Source of the DNA: an uncultured Clostridia bacterium
Lineage (GTDB): Bacteria; Bacillota; Clostridia; Lachnospirales; Anaerotignaceae
Direction: 5' to 3'
Assembly (NCBI GenBank): GCA_910586765.1
Contig: CAJUJJ010000037.1
Location: 1-27,531, forward strand
DNA: 27,531 bases
Position 1 is the first letter of the stretch. Every line of letters starts with the position of its first letter. This document shows positions 23,358 through 27,531 of the stretch, one piece after another. A program made the translations under genes and the position numbers. A model generated the notes under the pieces. That model was not told the DNA's origin and ran no database searches. It was given only the letters and a program-made list of their open reading frames with translations.

Positions 23358-25310
23358 ATGGAAAGAATGAAAGAACTGATTGTATTATTAAATAAAGCTG
23401 CTTTTGCATATTATCAAGAAGATAAAGAAATTATGTCTGACCACGAGTATGATAAATTATATGATGAATTATTACAATTAGAAAAAAAGACAAACACTAT
23501 TTTAGCAAATAGTCCTACTCAAAAAGTGGGATATACTGTATTGAGTAATTTAAAAAAAATAAAACATGATGTTCCTATTCTTTCATTAGATAAAACGAAA
23601 GAAGTAGAAAAGTTAAAAGAATTTTTAAAAGAGCAAAAAGGTATTCTTTCATGGAAATTAGACGGATTAACTATTGTGCTAACATATCAACAGGGTGAAT
23701 TGGTACAAGCAGTAACTAGAGGAAATGGTTCTATAGGAGAAGATGTAACGCATAATGCAAAGGTATTTCAAAACATTCCCTTAAAAATTCCTTACAAAGA
23801 AGAACTTGTTATTAGAGGAGAAGGAATTATTACCCTTTCAGAATTTAAAAAAATTAATAATTTTTTACAACAAGGTGAAAGTTATAAAAATCCAAGGAAT
23901 CTCTGTAGCGGTTCTGTTCGTCAATTAAATAGCGAAATTGCTGCAAAAAGAAATATACTTTTTTATGCTTTTACATTAGCAAAGGCAGAAGGTATTGATT
24001 TTAAAGATTCTAAAATAAACCAAATGAATTGGCTTACACAAATGGGATTTACTGTGGTAGAACATAGTGAAGTTACAACAGATACTATAGAAAAAACGGT
24101 ACAAGAATATCAAAAAAAAGTAACTGAAAATGATTTTGCATCAGACGGTCTTGTATTAACTTATGACAGTATTTCTTATAGCAATAGCTTAGGAACAACT
24201 TCTAAATTTCCGAAAGACTCTATTGCATTTAAGTGGGCAGACGAAATGGCAGAAACAACATTACTAGAAGTAATTTGGAATACTTCTCGTACTGGTTTGA
24301 TTAATCCTATTGCTGTTTTTGAGCCTGTTGAATTGGAAGGTTCTACTGTTAGTAGGGCAAGCGTACACAATGTTAGCATATTAGAAGAACTAAAGTTAGG
24401 AATAGGAGATACTATTAAGGTTTATAAAGCAAATATGATTATTCCTCAAATTGCAGAAAATTTAACGAAACAAAATAATATTGAAATACCAAAATATTGT
24501 TTTGTTTGTGGTGGAGAAACAGAAATTCGTATTCTTAAAGATGGAAAAGTATTATATTGTACTAATCCAAATTGTCAAGCACAACAAGTTCTTTCTCTTT
24601 CTCATTTTGTTTCAAGAGATGCTATGAATATAGAAGGACTTTCTGAAGAAACATTAAAAAAATTTGTAGAAAAAGAATTTGTAAAAAATTATACAGACAT
24701 TTTCTCATTAGAACAGTATAAGAATGTTATTGAAAATATGGAAGGGTTTGGAGAACGTTCTTATCAAAAACTAATAAACTCTATTGAAAAATCAAAGATA
24801 GTACCACTTCCAAATTTTATATATGCACTAGGTATTAATCATGTAGGGCTTAGTAATGCAAAATTATTATGCAGGTATTTTGAATATGATTTACAAAAAA
24901 TAATAGAAGCAAAAGAAGAAGATATTGTTTCTATTGATGGTTTTGGTGAAATTATTGCTCATAGTATTTATCAATATTTTCATAATGAAAAAGATATGCA
25001 GTTATTACAAAAGGCATTACAATATATTACATTTTCAGAACCAGAAATAGTTGACGATATTGAAAGTTTACCCTTGCATAATATGAGTTTTGTTATTACA
25101 GGAGATTTAACACAGTTTTCAAATAGAAAAGAATTGCAACAAAAAATTGAGTATCTTGGCGGAAAAGTAACAGGAAATATCACTAAAAAAACAAAATGTT
25201 TAATTAATAACGATATTACATCTAACTCCTCTAAAAATAAAAAAGCAAAAGAATTAAACATACCTATATTAAATGAAAATCAGTTTATAAATGAATATCT
25301 TTCTTTATAA
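23358..25310 (+). CDS. ligA: NAD-dependent DNA ligase LigA, divergent clostridial form
   Basis: 650 residues. Domain Ia with AYYQEDKEIMSDHEYD (about 17-32) binds NAD; the adenylation site is SWKLDGL with Lys100; EVIWNTSRTGLINPIAVFEPV marks the OB region. Four zinc Cys are seen (381, 384, 401, 406). A helix-hairpin-helix region follows (ALGINHVGLSNAK; SIDGFGEIIAHSI), then a C-terminal BRCT (MSFVITGDLTQFSNRKEL...). The order matches LigA, but several motifs differ from the classical form: HDVPILSLDKTK instead of H..PMLSL.NAF, SWKLDGL instead of ELKIDGL, RGNGSIGEDVT instead of RGDGTTGEDVT. This variant is known to me from Clostridia. Ribosome site AAGGAG. Adjacent to pcrA, so likely the main replicative ligase, unless a second ligA exists elsewhere. 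Confidence 0.94.
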   Translation: MERMKELIVLLNKAAFAYYQEDKEIMSDHEYDKLYDELLQLEKKTNTILANSPTQKVGYTVLSNLKKIKHDVPILSLDKTKEVEKLKEFLKEQKGILSWKLDGLTIVLTYQQGELVQAVTRGNGSIGEDVTHNAKVFQNIPLKIPYKEELVIRGEGIITLSEFKKINNFLQQGESYKNPRNLCSGSVRQLNSEIAAKRNILFYAFTLAKAEGIDFKDSKINQMNWLTQMGFTVVEHSEVTTDTIEKTVQEYQKKVTENDFASDGLVLTYDSISYSNSLGTTSKFPKDSIAFKWADEMAETTLLEVIWNTSRTGLINPIAVFEPVELEGSTVSRASVHNVSILEELKLGIGDTIKVYKANMIIPQIAENLTKQNNIEIPKYCFVCGGETEIRILKDGKVLYCTNPNCQAQQVLSLSHFVSRDAMNIEGLSEETLKKFVEKEFVKNYTDIFSLEQYKNVIENMEGFGERSYQKLINSIEKSKIVPLPNFIYALGINHVGLSNAKLLCRYFEYDLQKIIEAKEEDIVSIDGFGEIIAHSIYQYFHNEKDMQLLQKALQYITFSEPEIVDDIESLPLHNMSFVITGDLTQFSNRKELQQKIEYLGGKVTGNITKKTKCLINNDITSNSSKNKKAKELNIPILNENQFINEYLSL

Positions 25311-25380
25311 AAAATTAAATTATTTTTTATAGCGTGGCAAAAATAGAAATAATTACTTATTATCGTATTATTTATTTCCA

Positions 25381-25409
25381 TTGCATTTTGGCGAAAAATA
25401 CAGTAAAAT
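25381..25409 (+). promoter_or_regulatory. Promoter of the stalk-domain protein gene
   Basis: TTGCAT (25381-25386), 17-base spacer, TAAAAT (25404-25409), about 30 bases before the ATG. Confidence 0.75.
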
Positions 25410-25438
25410 GATAGTATATTAAATGAGGAGGAAAAGAC

Positions 25439-26368
25439 ATGAAAAAAATATCACTTGTCTTATCCATTTTGTTATTAACTAATATTATGGGAAATGTAGT
25501 TTATGCAAATACACCATATTATACGATTGATAAGACAACTATAAATGGATTACATTCTGCAACACGTCAAGCCCAAGTAAAAGACATTGTTATTACAGAA
25601 CCAGCACCAGGAATTTTTGAAAAAGATAAAACAATTTATTTAAAAGTGGACAGATTATGTTTTGAAGATGGTGCATCGACAGAAATTATAAAGGGAAATA
25701 TTCGTATTAAAAAAATAGATATAGATAGGGATATTTTAAAAATCACTATTGACAAAGCAAGTTCACAAGCATCTGAAATAAAAATTTCTGATGTAAAATT
25801 TTATTTAGATGGTAATTTAGCAGATGGTACTTATGATTTAGATTTAATTACAGAAGAAAGTGAAACATATCCTAATAATGTATTTGGCGGCTTTTATGAA
25901 CAAAGTACAAAAAGGGGAAATGAGGCAACATCATCTGTTACTTTAATAAAAGATTTTGTAACAATTAGTACAACACCAAGAGAAAAACAAGAAACCCCTG
26001 TTATATATCGAGATATTATATCCATTCCAGTATCGGAGCAAAGTACAGAAGTAGAACAAGCATATTTATCTAATGAAACAATTATGATACCTTTACGTGC
26101 TGTTGCAGAAGGATTATCTGATAGTATAAATGTACAATGGAATGATGAAGCAAAAACGGTTGTAATATATTCTGGACAACGTATTGCAAGTATGAAAATT
26201 GGAAGTAATATTATAAACTTAAATGGTGTTTCTACACCTATGAAAGCTGTACCAGAGATTAAAAATAGTAGAATTTTTATTCCTGTAGAGGATATTGCAT
26301 ATATTTTGGGAATTAATGAAGATAATATTCAGTGGAATTCAGAAACAATGACAATTACATTGAATTAA
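25439..26368 (+). CDS. Secreted protein with copper-amine-oxidase-N-like (stalk) domain
   Basis: 309 residues. A signal peptide is clear: Lys-Lys start, hydrophobic core to about residue 19, then VVYANTP, with likely cleavage after Ala near 23. The middle (about 30-190) has beta-rich segments and no family I can name. The C-terminal about 110 residues match the copper amine oxidase N-terminal-like (stalk) domain: IMIPLRAVAEGL, INVQWNDEAKTVVIY, NGVSTPMKAVPEIKNSRIFIPVEDIAYILG and QWNSETMTITLN. These domains are common in extracellular or cell-wall proteins of Firmicutes and do not imply amine oxidase activity. GAGGAGG at 25425-25431 sets the start. Single gene between promoter and terminator. 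Confidence 0.85.
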   Translation: MKKISLVLSILLLTNIMGNVVYANTPYYTIDKTTINGLHSATRQAQVKDIVITEPAPGIFEKDKTIYLKVDRLCFEDGASTEIIKGNIRIKKIDIDRDILKITIDKASSQASEIKISDVKFYLDGNLADGTYDLDLITEESETYPNNVFGGFYEQSTKRGNEATSSVTLIKDFVTISTTPREKQETPVIYRDIISIPVSEQSTEVEQAYLSNETIMIPLRAVAEGLSDSINVQWNDEAKTVVIYSGQRIASMKIGSNIINLNGVSTPMKAVPEIKNSRIFIPVEDIAYILGINEDNIQWNSETMTITLN

Positions 26369-26375
26369 AGTAAAG

Positions 26376-26404
26376 AGCACAAAGAATATTCTTTGTGCTT
26401 TTCT
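26376..26404 (+). terminator. Terminator of the stalk-domain protein gene
   Basis: A perfect 24-bp palindrome AGCACAAAGAAT / ATTCTTTGTGCT (26376-26387 and 26388-26399) is followed by TTTTC. The four central bases form the loop. Confidence 0.85.
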
Positions 26405-26431
26405 GTAATACAAAGAGAGGGGGAGAACAAT

Positions 26432-27531
26432 ATGAGAAAAAAATATGATAACGAAACACTGGAAAAAGTATTTTATTATTATAGTTTATCAGAAAATCGT
26501 ATGTTAACAGCTGCACAAGCAGCAGATTGTTTAAATCTTTCTGAATCTAGTTTATTTCGTGTAATAGCAGATTTTAAAAAAAATATTTCAAAACAGAGAG
26601 AAGAAGAATTAATACAAAAATATCAAAAAGTAGATATTCATGATGTTTTAAGTATAAAAGAAAATCCTAAAAATTATTCGAGTGAAAAAAGTATATTAGA
26701 AGATATTGCCATTACATTAGCTGAAATTTTAGCTTCTGTTAATGAATTAAAACAATACATAATAGAAAAACAAAATACAGAAATATTCCAAGAAGATTCT
26801 TTTTTAAAAGAAGAAACAGATGAAATTGAAGAACCTGAATGGGAAACGTTAGAACAGTTAGATGAAATAATTATCCCAAAAGAAAATGAAGATGATGTTA
26901 TAGAAACAGTGCCTGAAACAAAAGAAATAAAAGAATATAAAACAGAACCTACTATAGAAGATTTAGAAAGAGAATTAGAAAAATTAAAGGAAGAAGAAAG
27001 TGATACAATAGTACAAAATACAATTGTTAAATTGCAACAAGAACAAAAAGCAGAAAAGACACTTGAAGCAAAATCAGGAAAAAATCAACTAGATGAAATT
27101 TCTATAATTTGTATTAATCAATTAAATCATATGTGTAAAGAAATTAATGATTTAGTTCCTCGTGAGAATATGGAAAAGATGTGGAATGATTGGGAAAGAA
27201 TATGCAGAGGATATGGTGCAAGAATTAATTCTATTTATCAAAGAAACTGGAACCAAATTGTAAAAAAAGCGAAGAAAACAAAAATTACAGAAGATATTAT
27301 TAAAACAATTTGTGATGCTCAAGTAAAGCAAATGGAATTAGAGTTAAAAGTAGTATCTTCTCAAGAATCAATTAAAAATATTTCCTATACTTATTATAAT
27401 TGGGTACGTCAAGTATTTGAGATGTGTTATTTAGTACAAGAGCCTATTACACAAGAAAGAACAAAAATATTATATGCCAATTATTTAACTACATTAAAAA
27501 ATGTATCAAGCTATAAAATTGAACAAATGCA
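26432..27531 (+). CDS. Partial gene: N-terminal helix-turn-helix protein with acidic linker, unrecognised, runs off the right edge
   Basis: My translation from the ATG at 26432 stays open to the window end (366 codons), so the gene is truncated only by the window. A strong GGGGGAG site precedes the ATG. Residues 20-52 (ENRMLTAAQAADCLNLSESSLFRVIADFKKN) look like a DNA-binding helix-turn-helix. A Glu-rich, probably coiled-coil or disordered stretch follows (about 75-215, ELEKLKEEE). From about 225 the sequence is helical and more conserved-looking (CINQLNHMCKEIND, MWNDWERICRGYGARINSIYQRNWNQI). No family is recognised. It could be a regulator or a plasmid/chromosome partition-like protein, but nothing seen supports a specific function. 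Confidence 0.75.
   Translation, partial: MRKKYDNETLEKVFYYYSLSENRMLTAAQAADCLNLSESSLFRVIADFKKNISKQREEELIQKYQKVDIHDVLSIKENPKNYSSEKSILEDIAITLAEILASVNELKQYIIEKQNTEIFQEDSFLKEETDEIEEPEWETLEQLDEIIIPKENEDDVIETVPETKEIKEYKTEPTIEDLERELEKLKEEESDTIVQNTIVKLQQEQKAEKTLEAKSGKNQLDEISIICINQLNHMCKEINDLVPRENMEKMWNDWERICRGYGARINSIYQRNWNQIVKKAKKTKITEDIIKTICDAQVKQMELELKVVSSQESIKNISYTYYNWVRQVFEMCYLVQEPITQERTKILYANYLTTLKNVSSYKIEQM

Noticed and set aside
25311..25335. AT-only inverted repeat after ligA as a terminator
   Set aside because: The stem has only A-T pairs and would be too unstable to call.
25325..25345. AGCGTGG near 25331, shared with the end of the pdaB fragment, as a partner attachment site
   Set aside because: Only seven bases match, the surrounding DNA is intergenic with no pdaB-like coding, and short matches of this size are expected by chance.

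Overview
The window comes from a low-GC (roughly 30% by eye), anaerobic, probably endospore-forming Clostridia lineage, most likely Lachnospirales/Lachnospiraceae. The pointers are very AT-rich DNA, strong AGGAGG ribosome sites, a sporulation deacetylase (PdaB-type) fragment, a yerC-pcrA-ligA cluster, a divergent topoisomerase IV pair and a clostridial-type LigA. This placement is inference; no rRNA or marker alignment is available.

Left part (1-8100): a terminator from an upstream gene, a DUF4291 gene, then on the minus strand a parE-parC operon with a good promoter and a shared convergent terminator. Next come a minus-strand tRNA-Ser(CGA), a plus-strand pair made of a zinc-ribbon/TPR-like protein and a DUF896 (YnzC) protein, and a convergent small ORF.

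Middle (8100-18030): YigZ/IMPACT family protein, YebC/PmpR regulator, an unrecognised Asn-rich protein, a compact siroheme/4Fe-4S sulfite-reductase-like protein, and an apparent operon of an MtnA-class II aldolase fusion, an ABC-F ATPase and malic enzyme. A CNNM/CorC-type membrane protein follows with its own strong promoter. The fusion joins two consecutive enzymes of the oxygen-independent route that turns methylthioribose-1-phosphate (or 5-deoxyribose-1-phosphate) into DHAP plus an aldehyde.

Right part (18030-27531): the 5' third of a pdaB-type sporulation gene stops abruptly at its catalytic SFDAAWG motif. Twenty-three bases later an intact large serine recombinase begins, and the promoter of a PHP-family phosphatase gene overlaps the recombinase stop codon. 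The arrangement resembles skin-type elements that split sporulation genes (the sigK paradigm), but the pdaB 3' part is not in this window. After it come yerC, pcrA and ligA, a secreted protein with a copper-amine-oxidase-N-like (stalk) domain, and a partial gene with an N-terminal helix-turn-helix running off the right edge.

The two most interesting items are the split pdaB with its recombinase and the MtnA-aldolase fusion. No CRISPR array, insertion sequence transposase or rRNA was seen. No gene-free stretch exceeds about 300 bases. The longest are 749-973 (AT-rich, ending in a convergent terminator) and 5407-5804 (tRNA promoter, then the promoter and long palindromic leader of the zinc-ribbon gene).
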